The notes: a model not told the origin generated them from the letters alone. Shown: positions 1 through 7,956, numbered from the stretch's first letter. The stretch is DNA of 64,000 nt from Spongiibacter pelagi (GCF_014705705.1 NZ_JACXLD010000007.1:1-64000), one strand, 5' to 3'. Program-made: numbers and translations.

Positions 1-81
1 TACAACGAAAAGCGGATCAAAATGTCTCTTGGTTATCTCAGCCCCATCGAGTACCGTGAAAGTTTGGGGTTAGTGACATAA
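1..81 (+). CDS. IS3-family transposase OrfB, C-terminal fragment (cut by window edge)
   Basis: The first 27 codons read in frame from the window edge to a TAA. They encode YNEKRIKMSLGYLSPIEY and eight further residues, the characteristic end of the integrase core (rve) domain of IS3-family OrfB transposases, where a YN-x-KR-x-K...L-x-PxEY pattern is typical. Only this tail is visible, so it cannot be said whether the element is complete. The bases after the stop probably hold the right inverted repeat, but I cannot fix its end without the left end for comparison. Confidence 0.75.
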   Translation, partial: YNEKRIKMSLGYLSPIEYRESLGLVT

Positions 82-218
82 ATAAGTCCAAGAAATTATC
101 CGCATCCTCAGTGGGTCAGTTTTGGATGCAATTCAACAGATGGAATCATGGTCATTCACTTCAGTATGACTACTGGCTTTCACAGGCATAATGCCTCCTT
201 ATTCAACAATTTGATCAT

Positions 219-247
219 TAGGCCCAATCAGTCCAACTTGGGCTTAG
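219..247. other. Hairpin-forming inverted repeat between IS tail and integrase
   Basis: The arms taggcccaa and ttgggctta can pair over 9 bp (one G-T) around a loop of about 10 nt. It lies 115 bp downstream of the integrase stop on the minus strand. No T-run follows it in either direction, so a terminator role is unproven. The rest of the 280 bp between the IS tail and the integrase shows no gene. Confidence 0.3.
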
Positions 248-361
248 GAGTCATGCTGAACCAGTAAAAAAAATTTATCTGAAGAAATTTGCGTTTTGGT
301 GGGGGTGAATATTTGTGTCCGATAGTTCGGATAATTCTTATTTATTCTGGTATTGGGCGGC

Positions 362-1576
362 TTAGGTTTTTCTCAGATTTTCCAGATAGTCCGCCCATTC
401 CTGCATCATGCGGATTCGCTCATCTAAGAGCTGAGCCTTGTTGTAAGTGGCTCGGACTCTGTCTTTATTCGTGTGGGCCAGCTGAAGCTCGACGGCATCA
501 GGTGAATAGCCCATTTCATTGAGAAAGGTGCTGGCGGTATGACGGAATCCGTGACTGGTCATGAACCCGGTGCCATAAGTTTCATTTGTATTTGGATTGA
601 TTAGTCTTTTGATTGCGGCGGTGGTGGTGTTTTCACTCATTGGTTTGCCGTGCCCGTGACTGGTAATAAATACATATGGGCCGGGTTTATTCATTTCCCG
701 TACCTCCTGAAGAATGGCAATAGCCTGAACGGCAAGTGGTACTTTCAACTCGCGGTTAGACTTCATTTCCTCGGCTGGGATGGTGAGCATTGCAGTGTCA
801 AAGTCGATGTAGTCCCATTTCATGTGCCGGATATTGTATGGCCGTAGAAAGAGTAAAGGCATGAGTTTGAGTGCTGCAGTGGTAATCGGGCTTTGCCTTG
901 GGCTGGGGTTATGAATCTGGGTCAGTAGATTTTTCAGGTCAACTTTATCCGTGATATGGCCAAAGTTGGATTTCTGTCGATGGTCTGGTTTAGGCAGTAA
1001 TTCAGCTAGACCTTGGGCGGGGTTATTGTCGATTAGGCCCAATAGTAGAAGGTCGTTAAACACTTGGCGCATGATGCCAGCCATGCGCTTGGCGGTTTCT
1101 TTTGCTCCCCGCTGCGCTACAGGTGTAAGAATGTCTAGTAAGTCTCTGGTTGAATAGCTATCCACGGGACGCTTATCTAAGCCAGAATATATATTCTTTT
1201 CTAGCCGTTGTTCCAAGTCGCCAAGCGTAGAGCGCGCATAATTCTGCTTTGCTATCCATTCCTTGCAATAGTCACTAAATCGCTTTTCTTGAATGGCTAG
1301 TTTGGCTGCTTGCTGGCGTTTTCCTTCAGTAGGGTTAATCCCTTCGCCTACAAGTCTCCTCGCCTTTAAGTGGGCCTCCCTAGCCTCCTGCAAGCTGATT
1401 TCTGGATAGTCGCCTATGGTATAGGTGCCCTGTTTGCCATTGGCCCCCCAGTAGCCATACTTCCAGGTTTTAGTACCTGATTTCCGAACCATTAAATACA
1501 GACCGCCTTGGTCGTACAGCTTCTGATCTTTGTCTGTTGGTTTTGCGTTTTTAATGGCTGTTGCAGTAAGTGGCAT
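362..1576 (-). CDS. int: Tyrosine-type site-specific recombinase, P4-like integrase
   Basis: Integrase expected to cut and join island att sites. The 404 residues show an N-terminal arm-binding domain of the DUF4102 type (about 1-90, with GGLYLMV and KTWKYGYW), a core-binding domain (about 95-195) and a C-terminal catalytic domain. Visible catalytic residues are R245 (FLRPYNIR), H342 and R345 (HGFRHTAST), H368 (LAHT) and the nucleophile Y378 (ATYNKA). The length is normal for the family and the frame is intact, so it may be active. The ATG at 1576 lies about 190 bp from the tRNA-Ser remnant, and the gene is transcribed away from it. No excisionase gene is seen in this piece. Confidence 0.93.
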   Translation of the reverse strand: MPLTATAIKNAKPTDKDQKLYDQGGLYLMVRKSGTKTWKYGYWGANGKQGTYTIGDYPEISLQEAREAHLKARRLVGEGINPTEGKRQQAAKLAIQEKRFSDYCKEWIAKQNYARSTLGDLEQRLEKNIYSGLDKRPVDSYSTRDLLDILTPVAQRGAKETAKRMAGIMRQVFNDLLLLGLIDNNPAQGLAELLPKPDHRQKSNFGHITDKVDLKNLLTQIHNPSPRQSPITTAALKLMPLLFLRPYNIRHMKWDYIDFDTAMLTIPAEEMKSNRELKVPLAVQAIAILQEVREMNKPGPYVFITSHGHGKPMSENTTTAAIKRLINPNTNETYGTGFMTSHGFRHTASTFLNEMGYSPDAVELQLAHTNKDRVRATYNKAQLLDERIRMMQEWADYLENLRKT

Positions 1577-1618
1577 ATGAAAGGCGTCCGTTGCATTGTT
1601 GATGGGAGCCAGAACGGC

Positions 1619-1641
1619 AGACCGTCAATAAGACCGTCAAT
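1619..1641. repeat. Tandem 11-bp direct repeat (agaccgtcaat x2), candidate integrase arm sites
   Basis: The unit agaccgtcaat occurs twice with a 12-bp period, between the integrase start codon and the tRNA-Ser remnant. Short direct repeats flanking the core of an att site are typical binding sites for the arm-binding domain of tyrosine integrases. They could equally be operator sites controlling int. The assignment rests on position and repetition only. Confidence 0.5.
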
Positions 1642-1766
1642 TTTTGTGGATTCGAAAGTTCTCACTGGATGTATTGTACTATTTGGAATTACAATACTCT
1701 GCAAATAAAGGGGGTTTATGTAATGTTTTTGTCCAGTCAGTCTTATGCATTACTGTTTGCGACGTT

Positions 1767-1780
1767 CTCCTTCTCCGCCA
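1767..1780 (+). repeat. tRNA-Ser 3'-end remnant (att site of the island)
   Basis: The sequence ctccttctccgcca matches the acceptor-stem 3' strand, discriminator G and CCA of tRNA-Ser genes that begin GGAGAAG. No T-loop or anticodon arm precedes it, so it is not a tRNA gene. A strong terminator begins 11 bp later, as expected downstream of a tRNA. This is the pattern left when an integrase crosses over inside the 3' end of a tRNA gene; the intact copy should be at the other end of the island. Confidence 0.6.
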
Positions 1781-1790
1781 TTATTAAAAG

Positions 1791-1816
1791 ACCCGCTGAT
1801 TCAGCGGGTTTTTTTT
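1791..1816 (+). terminator. Intrinsic terminator (original tRNA-Ser terminator)
   Basis: Arms acccgctga and tcagcgggt form a 9-bp GC-rich stem followed by eight or more T. It sits directly after the tRNA-Ser remnant and upstream of the next gene, so it probably served the tRNA gene before the island inserted. Confidence 0.85.
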
Positions 1817-1849
1817 CGCCGAAATTTTCTTCCTTTAGTGAGTAAAAAT

Positions 1850-2260
1850 ATGCACCTGTTTGCCTACGGTTCGCTGATGTGTGAAGACATTGTCTCAGAG
1901 GTGGCTGGCGAGCCGCTTCTGTGTGAGCCGGCGCGGTTGGAGGGCTTTGTTCGCCGTGCGATTAAGGGCGAGGAGTATCCGGGCATGATTGCATTAGAAG
2001 GTGAGAGTGTGCCGGGTGCAATTATCCGCAATGTGAGTGGTGCTGGCTGGCAACGTCTCGATGCTTTTGAGGGTGAGATGTACGATCGTCAGCAGGTGCA
2101 AGTGATGCTCGCAGATGGCAGTGCGATTGCGGCTCAGACTTACGTTATCCGCCCTGAGTATGTGCATGTTTTGGAGGCGTTTGAGTGGGATTTTGAGGCG
2201 TTTTTGAAATCCGGTAAGGCGCGCTTTGAGCAGCATTACAAGGGCTGGGATTCGGTTTAA
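1850..2260 (+). CDS. Gamma-glutamylcyclotransferase (AIG2)-like protein
   Basis: A 136-residue protein of the gamma-glutamylcyclotransferase/AIG2-like fold. It opens with MHLFAYGSLM, the YGSL glycine loop of this family, and has the conserved acidic segment DAFEGEMYDR where the catalytic Glu is expected. Members release 5-oxoproline from gamma-glutamyl amines or peptides, but the substrate cannot be read from sequence. The open frame extends upstream to 1745 through the terminator and tRNA remnant; the ATG at 1850 puts the YGSL motif at the usual N-terminal position and is preferred. It is the first gene outside the island. A 9-bp inverted repeat (2247-2271) overlaps its stop codon. Confidence 0.8.
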   Translation: MHLFAYGSLMCEDIVSEVAGEPLLCEPARLEGFVRRAIKGEEYPGMIALEGESVPGAIIRNVSGAGWQRLDAFEGEMYDRQQVQVMLADGSAIAAQTYVIRPEYVHVLEAFEWDFEAFLKSGKARFEQHYKGWDSV

Positions 2261-2290
2261 ATCCGAATCCCTTAGTCTTACTTTACACAT

Positions 2291-2746
2291 CTACTCGCAA
2301 AATACGCCTTGTGCTGCTTTAGCGCGTTCGCGCTGTTCTTCAATTTCTTCGGCGTTGAGAAAACGTGATTGGCCATTTTCATCGGTGGTGCGAATGCGTA
2401 CGCCTTCGCTGTTTAAGGTTTGAAGATTGCGTTTGGCTTGGGCGCAACGCTCGGGGTCTTTGGGAGGCATGGCCTGCATGCCAGACTCATTGGTCGGCGC
2501 TGGGATTAGGTTGTTGTTTGCTGTTGGCGCTGAGTCGGCTTCAACTTCAACTTGAGTACGAGTGCTACGCGCTTTGCTGAAATTATCTTTGATAAATTCG
2601 TAGTTTCGGCCAACAGGTGGCTTTTGTGAGTAGTGTAAGCCGCCGCTTTCATCTTGCCAGCGGTAGTAGCCGTCGGAATCTGCCAGTGCGGTGCCCGTAA
2701 TTAACAAGCTCGCGCAAGCAATCAGAAGAGGGCGAAATTGAGTCAT
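2291..2746 (-). CDS. DUF4124 domain protein, secreted
   Basis: A 151-residue protein with a typical signal peptide (hydrophobic core about 8-20, ending TALA-D), so it is probably periplasmic. After it comes the DUF4124 signature YYRWQDESGGLHYSQKPP (about 27-44), a small beta-rich domain common in gammaproteobacterial envelope proteins. The remainder is charged and low in complexity, with two Cys (CAQA near 100 and the penultimate residue) that could form a disulfide. The function of DUF4124 proteins is unknown. It is convergent with the cyclotransferase-like gene and divergent from the ilvIH leader. Confidence 0.75.
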   Translation of the reverse strand: MTQFRPLLIACASLLITGTALADSDGYYRWQDESGGLHYSQKPPVGRNYEFIKDNFSKARSTRTQVEVEADSAPTANNNLIPAPTNESGMQAMPPKDPERCAQAKRNLQTLNSEGVRIRTTDENGQSRFLNAEEIEEQRERAKAAQGVFCE

Positions 2747-3276
2747 GCGGTGTCATCCGGTTTGGCTGGCCAAAAGGTTATCCTTAAGTATGGCAGAATT
2801 TTTACGGCGGACAAAAGTGGGTAAATGAATTTGTGATCTGGTTTTTTGTTTTCGAATTGCTGACTTAATGCCCTGTTTGACTTGACTTTTTTGCCCCCAG
2901 ATTAAAAAATGTGCAGCCTGTCCCTAGTCCTTTGGATTTGGGGCAAAATGGCTGTCTTCTCACTGCTTACCTGCAGTTATCTAGCACAGAGCGCAACTAT
3001 TCGTGTTGTGTTGCCGGTTTTAGCCGGTTCCATTCCTCTGCAGACACATGACCTGTGTTGCGAGATTGCCCGCTTCGCGTTATCCGGCGAAGCACAAAAA
3101 AGCTGCTGCGGCAGCAAACGGCGATTCGCCCGAAAGCGCTTTTTGCGTCTGACTTAGTGCAGTGTAAATGGCTTTCGGAGGTATGTGTTTCGACACTTAA
3201 GAATTTATCTTTTTTGCACTGGCCCTTGGGTCGGTGTGTTGTTGTTTTTAGATTTCGATACAGCGAGGAACTCTCA
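2747..3276 (+). promoter_or_regulatory. Long ilvIH upstream region with candidate attenuation elements
   Basis: About 530 bp without a recognisable protein gene. A sigma-70-like promoter may lie at 2877-2910 (TTGACT repeated, AT-rich -10 around 2902-2908). A hairpin with arms at 2891-2897 and 2940-2946 (ttgcccc/ggggcaa) follows. An ATG at 2948 opens a 69-codon frame ending at 3157 that carries ATIRVVLPVLAGSIPLQ, dense in Ile, Val and Leu. A GC-rich hairpin with a T-rich tail sits at 3218-3249, just before the ilvI ribosome-binding site. Together these could be a translation-coupled attenuator, as is known for other ilv operons. The leader frame is long for such a peptide, so this is tentative. 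Confidence 0.4.
3218..3249 (+). terminator. Candidate attenuator hairpin before ilvI
   Basis: Arms actggcc and ggtcggt pair over 7 bp (two G-T) around a cttg loop and are followed by gtgttgttgttttt. The position, 12 nt before the ilvI Shine-Dalgarno sequence, suits an attenuator, but the stem is modest and the T-run is interrupted by G. Confidence 0.35.
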
Positions 3277-5025
3277 GTGGAGTTGTTATCAGGCGGCGAA
3301 ATGATCGCTCGCGCACTGGAAGACGAAGGTGTTGAATTCATCTTCGGCTATCCCGGTGGTGCGGTTCTGCATATTTACGATGCATTGTTTAATAAGTGTA
3401 AGGTGCCCCATATTTTGGTGCGCCACGAACAGGCGGCGACCCACGCTGCAGACGGTTACGCACGTGCGACCGGCAAGCCCGGTGTGGTGCTGGTAACGTC
3501 TGGTCCCGGCGCCACCAATGCCATTACCGGTATTGCTACCGCCTATATGGATTCGATTCCAATGGTGGTGCTGTCTGGTCAGGTACAGAGCCATTTGATT
3601 GGCGAAGACGCTTTCCAAGAAACCGATATGTTGGGTATTTGTCGTCCTATCGTGAAGCACAGCTTCCAGGTGACCAAAACCGAACAGATTCCAGAGATGA
3701 TCCGCAAGGCGTTTTATATTGCCGCCAGCGGTCGTCCGGGCCCTGTGGTGATCGACTTGCCGAAGGATTTAACCAATCCTCACGACAAGTACGAGTACGA
3801 GTACCCCAAGAAGGTCAAAATCCGCTCATACACTCCGGCCAGCCGCGGTCATTCTGGGCAAATTAAGAAAGCGGCCCAATTGCTGCTAGCCGCTCGTCGC
3901 CCCGTTATTTATAGCGGTGGTGGGGTTATTCAGGGTAATGCCGCGCCTCAGTTGACTGAGCTGGCGCAGGAGCTGAATTTCCCGGTAACCAACACCCTGA
4001 TGGGTTTGGGTGGCTATCCTGCCAGCGATCGTCAGTATCTGGGTATGTTGGGTATGCACGGTTTCTATGAAGCTAATAATGCCATGCACCACTCAGATGT
4101 AATTCTGGCGGTAGGTGCGCGCTTTGATGACCGCGTGACCAATACCACCAGCAAATTCTGCCCCGGTGCCAAAATCATTCACATTGATATTGATCCGGCA
4201 TCGATCTCAAAAACCATCAATGCCGATGTGCCTATTGTTGGGCCGGTAGATTCGGTATTGGCTGATTTGATTGCCGTGGTTCGTGAGTTGCGTCAGGCGC
4301 AGCCGGAATTGCCAGATCAAAAAGCCTTGAAAGTTTGGTGGGAGCAAATTGATGAGTGGCGCGATAACCACGGCCTGTGGACGGCGCCCCGTTACGATGT
4401 GACCACGGATTTCATCAAGCCGCAGCAAGTTATTGAAACGCTGTGCAAAGTGACCAAGGGCGAAGCCTTTGTAACTTCTGACGTAGGTCAGCACCAGATG
4501 TTTGCCGCGCAGTATTACAAGTTTGACAAGCCGCGTCGTTGGATCAATTCCGGCGGTCTGGGCACTATGGGTTTTGGTTTGCCAGCGGCGATGGGCGTAA
4601 AACTCGCGTTCCCAGATGCAGACGTTGCCTGTGTGACCGGCGAAGGCAGTATCCAGATGAATATTCAGGAGTTGTCGACCTGTGCGCAGTACAAAATTCC
4701 GGTGAAAATTCTGAACTTGTACAACGGCTATCTGGGTATGGTTAAGCAGTGGCAAGACATGCAGTACGAAGGTCGTTACTCGCAGAGCGTGTATGAAGAC
4801 TCACTGCCAGACTTTATCAAGTTGGCTGAGGCTTACCATCATCACGGCGTGAAGGTAACTAAACTCAGTGACCTTGAAGACGCTATGAAAGAAGTGTTCG
4901 CCCGCAAGGACGAGCTGGTCTTTATGGATATTCAGGTTGATCCCCATGAGCACGTCTATCCCATGCAGGTTGCCCCTAACGGCAGCATGCGCGACATGTG
5001 GCTGAGCAAAACGGAGCGTACCTAA
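3277..5025 (+). CDS. ilvI: Acetolactate synthase, large catalytic subunit
   Basis: Catalyses the first common step of isoleucine/valine/leucine synthesis: condensation of pyruvate with pyruvate or 2-oxobutyrate, using thiamine diphosphate, FAD and Mg. The 582 residues contain the N-terminal ThDP-binding domain with the catalytic Glu in [15 protein letters not shown], the central FAD-binding domain ([20 protein letters not shown]) and the C-terminal ThDP domain with the metal motif starting [15 protein letters not shown]. The frame is open upstream to 3055, but the GTG at 3277 has an agcgagga ribosome-binding site 7 nt upstream and starts at the conserved [10 protein letters not shown], so it is preferred. 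The stop overlaps the ilvH start (TAATG). Confidence 0.96.
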   Translation: MELLSGGEMIARALEDEGVEFIFGYPGGAVLHIYDALFNKCKVPHILVRHEQAATHAADGYARATGKPGVVLVTSGPGATNAITGIATAYMDSIPMVVLSGQVQSHLIGEDAFQETDMLGICRPIVKHSFQVTKTEQIPEMIRKAFYIAASGRPGPVVIDLPKDLTNPHDKYEYEYPKKVKIRSYTPASRGHSGQIKKAAQLLLAARRPVIYSGGGVIQGNAAPQLTELAQELNFPVTNTLMGLGGYPASDRQYLGMLGMHGFYEANNAMHHSDVILAVGARFDDRVTNTTSKFCPGAKIIHIDIDPASISKTINADVPIVGPVDSVLADLIAVVRELRQAQPELPDQKALKVWWEQIDEWRDNHGLWTAPRYDVTTDFIKPQQVIETLCKVTKGEAFVTSDVGQHQMFAAQYYKFDKPRRWINSGGLGTMGFGLPAAMGVKLAFPDADVACVTGEGSIQMNIQELSTCAQYKIPVKILNLYNGYLGMVKQWQDMQYEGRYSQSVYEDSLPDFIKLAEAYHHHGVKVTKLSDLEDAMKEVFARKDELVFMDIQVDPHEHVYPMQVAPNGSMRDMWLSKTERT

Positions 5026-5516
5026 TGCGTCGTATTATTTCTGTTCTATTGGAAAATGAGCCCGGCGCATTGTCACGGGTTGTTGGTCTGTTTTCACAGC
5101 GTGGCTACAATATTGAAACGCTGAACGTAGCGCCTACTGAAGACAAAACTTTGTCGCGCCTGACCCTGACCACAATTGGTGATGATCACAAGATCGAGCA
5201 AATCACCAAGCACCTTAACCGTTTGGTTGATGTGGTGAAGCTGGTCGATTTGTCAGAGGGTGCGCATATTGAGCGCGAACTGATGTTGGTGAAAGTGCGT
5301 GCAACCGGTGCTCAGCGTGCTGAGATCAAGCGCTGTACTGATATCTTCCGTGGTCAGATCGTGGATGTGGGTCCCAGTGTTTACACCATTCAGATCACCG
5401 GTGCGGCCGACAAGCTGGACTCGTTCTTAGAGGCGGTTGGCGAAGTTGCGATTATGGAAGTGGTGCGTAGCGGTGTTTCGGGTATTGCCCGTGGCGAGAA
5501 AGTACTGAGTTTGTAA
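5025..5516 (+). CDS. ilvH: Acetolactate synthase, small regulatory subunit
   Basis: Regulatory partner of IlvI; it activates the catalytic subunit and mediates valine feedback. The 163 residues hold an N-terminal ACT domain ([20 protein letters not shown], with the NEPGALSR ligand loop and RGYNIETLNV) and the C-terminal ALS_ss domain, whose second half contains FRGQIVDVGP. Length matches the short IlvH/IlvN class. Its ATG shares one base with the ilvI stop, so the two are translationally coupled. A strong terminator follows 19 bp after the stop, closing a two-gene operon. In many bacteria ilvC follows; here it does not. Confidence 0.96.
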   Translation: MRRIISVLLENEPGALSRVVGLFSQRGYNIETLNVAPTEDKTLSRLTLTTIGDDHKIEQITKHLNRLVDVVKLVDLSEGAHIERELMLVKVRATGAQRAEIKRCTDIFRGQIVDVGPSVYTIQITGAADKLDSFLEAVGEVAIMEVVRSGVSGIARGEKVLSL

Positions 5517-5534
5517 TCGCTTCTGTGTTTTATC

Positions 5535-5567
5535 AGCCCTCTTTTCTTTGGGAAAGGGGGCTTTTTT
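5535..5567 (+). terminator. Intrinsic terminator of ilvIH
   Basis: Arms agccctctt and aagggggct (one G-T pair) form a stable stem ending in six T. It lies just after ilvH. Confidence 0.85.
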
Positions 5568-5618
5568 ATGCCCGCAGAATATGTTCTTCTGAACCCACTT
5601 AGCTAGATGGAGCGCGCT

Positions 5619-6041
5619 ATGTTTTTATCTTTATTGGGTATTACCTTTCTGGTGTCTTTGCTGGTCTGTTTTATTGTGGCCAGAGTGTTTGCCAAGCCGA
5701 TTGATGGGATTCTCGAGCGGATTGTCGCCAGCGATATCGCCTTTGCTTGGACCAAGTACCTGAAATTTGCCATCTATGTAGTGGGGATCTCCGGCGGTGT
5801 GCGCATCCATTATTTAGAAAATTTTTTAATGGCGCCGAATGAACATTTCACGCCGCCGGTGTTGAATGCCGACCGCTGGGTGTTGGAGATTTACCGCACT
5901 ATTGTTGAATCTCTGCAATCGATTGCTTGGATGCTGCTGGTGTTCTTTATTTTTGCGCTGATTGCCTATGTGATTGTGCGAGCATTTGAGTTGCGGGCAA
6001 AAGTGAAACTGGAGATCGAGGAGCGTTCCGGAGACGATTAA
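5619..6041 (+). CDS. Unrecognised membrane protein with two to three helices
   Basis: I do not recognise this 140-residue protein. It begins with a strongly hydrophobic helix (FLSLLGITFLVSLLVCFIVA), has a moderately hydrophobic stretch around YLKFAIYVVGISGG, then a soluble loop with LNADRWVLEIYRTIVESLQ. A second strong helix follows (IAWMLLVFFIFALIAYVIV), ending in a charged tail ELRAKVKLEIEERSGDD. The topology suggests a small inner-membrane protein with a cytoplasmic C-terminus. An ATG at 5607 is also possible, but the ATG at 5619 has GGAG 6 nt upstream. Its stop overlaps the darP stop on the other strand by 4 bp. No function can be assigned from context. Confidence 0.75.
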   Translation: MFLSLLGITFLVSLLVCFIVARVFAKPIDGILERIVASDIAFAWTKYLKFAIYVVGISGGVRIHYLENFLMAPNEHFTPPVLNADRWVLEIYRTIVESLQSIAWMLLVFFIFALIAYVIVRAFELRAKVKLEIEERSGDD

Positions 6042-6565
6042 ATGTCCGTGCCCGGTTGCTGTTCATCCAGTTCGCGCAGGTATTTAAAAAGCTTGCGGCT
6101 GGCCGCTGGGGGCTTATTGTTTTTGCGTTCTTTGTCGGCCTGCATCAGTAGATTGCGCAGGTGCTGACGGTCAATATCTGGGAATTGTTCGATAACCAAC
6201 TCCATGCCTGCGGTGCCTTTTTCGACCAGTAGGTCGCGCAGGTTTTCAAGGGCGTGAAAACGGCGGGTTAGCTCTTTCTTACCCTGTTCCTTTTCTTCAA
6301 TGGCCTGTTCAATGGCGCTGGTGTCGGTTTGACGCATTAGCTTGCCGATAAACTGCATTTGTCGGCGCAGACCTTCCCGGCTTTTGATTCTTCTTGCGGT
6401 ATCGAGGGCTTCGCGGAGTGTAGCGTCGAGCTGCAGCTTATCTAGCTCAACCTTGCTGAAGTCGAGTAATTTATTGCCCAGCTCCTGTAGCGCCAGCATT
6501 TCTTTTTTGCGGGCGGTTTTGCTGGGCGGCTCTTGTTGGCCATCAAAATCGTATTGGTCGTTCAA
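6038..6565 (-). CDS. darP: Ribosome maturation protein DarP (YjgA family)
   Basis: A 175-residue all-helical, highly charged protein of the YjgA/DUF615 family. In E. coli DarP binds late 50S precursors and helps fold the peptidyl-transferase centre. Family features seen are the PPSKTARKKEM motif near the N-terminus, the KLQLDATLREALDTARRI segment and the basic C-terminal RKLFKYLRELDE. Length is typical (E. coli 183). It ends against the unrecognised membrane protein and lies 32 bp downstream of mgtE on the same strand, so it may be read from the mgtE promoter. In many relatives this gene neighbours pmbA/tldE; that neighbour is absent here. Confidence 0.92.
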   Translation of the reverse strand: MNDQYDFDGQQEPPSKTARKKEMLALQELGNKLLDFSKVELDKLQLDATLREALDTARRIKSREGLRRQMQFIGKLMRQTDTSAIEQAIEEKEQGKKELTRRFHALENLRDLLVEKGTAGMELVIEQFPDIDRQHLRNLLMQADKERKNNKPPAASRKLFKYLRELDEQQPGTDI

Positions 6566-6597
6566 TGTGTTTCTCTATATAAATTGGCTTGGTGAGC

Positions 6598-7956
6598 TCA
6601 GGCGTAAAAGTAGGTGGCCAGCCCGAGAAAGGACATGAAGCCGACAACATCGGTAACCGTGGTTAATACTACGCCACCCGCCAGTGCCGGATCTATTTTG
6701 AGGCTCTTGAGAACCAGTGGTAGCACGGCCCCCGCCAATCCGGCAGTAACCAAATTGATGACGAGTGCGGCGGCGATAACGCCGCCAATCACAGGGTCTT
6801 GGAACCATAGCCCTGCGGCCAGTGCAACAATGCCAGCCCATATCAGGCCATTGATGGCGCCAACCAACATTTCACGATTGATCAGCCAGCGGCTGTTATT
6901 GCGTTGAATTTGGCCCATGGCCATGCCGCGAATAACTACCGTGAGGGTTTGAGTGCCGGCAACGCCGCCCATGCTGGCGACAATGGGCATCAGTACGGCG
7001 AGGGCGACCACTTTTTCGATAGTGGCCTCAAAGAGATTAATCACACCTGAGGCAATAAAGGCCGTAAGCAAGTTTATGCCTAGCCAAATTGCGCGGCGGG
7101 GTATGGTGCTGCGAACTGAGGCGAAGGTGTCTTCGTCTTCGTCCAGACCGGCCATACTCATCAGTGAGTGGTCGGACTCTTCACGAATAACATCAACCAC
7201 GTCATCGATGGTGATGCGACCCAGCAGGGTTTGGTTTTCATCAATAACCGGTGCTGATACCCAGTCGTGGCGTTCGAACAAATTGGCCACATCACGTTGC
7301 GACATATTCGCCGGGATTGGTTCGACATCGGTATCCATGATTTCCCGAACCGTCACACTGGGGTCGGAAACCAATAGTTTACGCAGCGGTAAGGCGCCGA
7401 TAAATTGGTCGTTGCGGTTTACGACCAGCAGACTATCCGTCATCGCGGGCAGTTCTTCATGGCGGCGCAAATAGCGCAGTACAACGTCCAGCGTAATATT
7501 CGGCCGCACGGTAATGGTGTCGGTGTTCATCAGACCACCGGCACTGTACTCGTCGTAGGTAAGAATATGCTCTACCCGAATACGATCCTGATGGTCCATG
7601 CTATCCAGAACTTCGCGGATAACACGGTCGGGCAGTTGTTGCAGAATGTCGGCAACATCGTCCGCTTCCAGACCTTCGGTGATGGCGGCAACTTCCTCGG
7701 CGTCCATTTGCCGCAGGAACTGTGCCTGTACCTCGTCGCTGAGGTACTGAATGATGTCACCTTCGTTTTCGCTATCAACCAGTTGCCACAAAACGGCTCG
7801 AATATTCGGCGGACTGGAGTCGATCAGGTGAGCGGCATCGGCGGCGGGAAGGCCGTTAAGCATCCGCCGGATCTGCATGGTTGCCCCACTGCCTAGCGCC
7901 TCGTTGAGAATCTCGAGGTGGCTCTTGGGCGTAATGTGTTCTGCAGACTGCGCCAT
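6598..7956 (-). CDS. mgtE: Magnesium transporter MgtE
   Basis: Mg2+ channel of the inner membrane, gated by cytoplasmic Mg. The 452 residues show the N-terminal superhelical MgtE_N domain (about 20-125), a tandem CBS pair (about 130-255, including VSAPVIDENQTLLGRITIDD) and a C-terminal block of five hydrophobic helices from about 285. The pore helix contains the family signature PIVASMGGVAGTQTLTVVIR. Length matches Thermus MgtE (about 450). It lies 86 bp downstream of ptsO in the same direction, an arrangement common in gammaproteobacteria. Confidence 0.96.
   Translation of the reverse strand: MAQSAEHITPKSHLEILNEALGSGATMQIRRMLNGLPAADAAHLIDSSPPNIRAVLWQLVDSENEGDIIQYLSDEVQAQFLRQMDAEEVAAITEGLEADDVADILQQLPDRVIREVLDSMDHQDRIRVEHILTYDEYSAGGLMNTDTITVRPNITLDVVLRYLRRHEELPAMTDSLLVVNRNDQFIGALPLRKLLVSDPSVTVREIMDTDVEPIPANMSQRDVANLFERHDWVSAPVIDENQTLLGRITIDDVVDVIREESDHSLMSMAGLDEDEDTFASVRSTIPRRAIWLGINLLTAFIASGVINLFEATIEKVVALAVLMPIVASMGGVAGTQTLTVVIRGMAMGQIQRNNSRWLINREMLVGAINGLIWAGIVALAAGLWFQDPVIGGVIAAALVINLVTAGLAGAVLPLVLKSLKIDPALAGGVVLTTVTDVVGFMSFLGLATYFYA

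Larger units (their letters stand above)
1..1780. mobile_element. End of an integrated genomic island (tRNA-Ser site)
   Basis: This stretch looks like one end of an island that continues off the left edge. It contains the 3' tail of an IS3-family transposase, a tyrosine integrase of the P4 type, a tandem 11-bp repeat upstream of the integrase, and a short remnant of a tRNA-Ser 3' end followed by a terminator. P4-type integrases commonly insert into the 3' end of tRNA genes and leave a partial copy at the far end. The intact tRNA-Ser and the other boundary would lie to the left, outside the window. The boundary at 1780 is inferred from the tRNA-like sequence; housekeeping genes begin right after it. 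Confidence 0.6.

Noticed and set aside
1751-1780. A complete tRNA gene at the island edge
   Set aside because: Only the acceptor 3' strand and CCA are present; no T-loop, anticodon or D arm can be drawn.
1745-1849. N-terminal extension of the cyclotransferase-like protein
   Set aside because: It would translate the tRNA remnant and the terminator; the ATG at 1850 places the YGSL motif correctly.
2247-2271. 9-bp inverted repeat as a bidirectional terminator between the cyclotransferase-like gene and the DUF4124 gene
   Set aside because: The stem is good, but no T-run follows on either strand, so it is not listed as a terminator.
3048-3152. 34-codon frame with an Ala run in the ilvI leader
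   Set aside because: No branched-chain codons, no ribosome-binding site, and it overlaps the better candidate leader frame.
3055-3276. Upstream extension of the ilvI frame by 74 codons
   Set aside because: The extension is Arg/Cys-rich with no match to the family; the GTG at 3277 has a ribosome-binding site and begins the conserved domain.
4207-4755. 182-codon frame antisense to ilvI
   Set aside because: It is a reverse-strand shadow inside a conserved enzyme gene.
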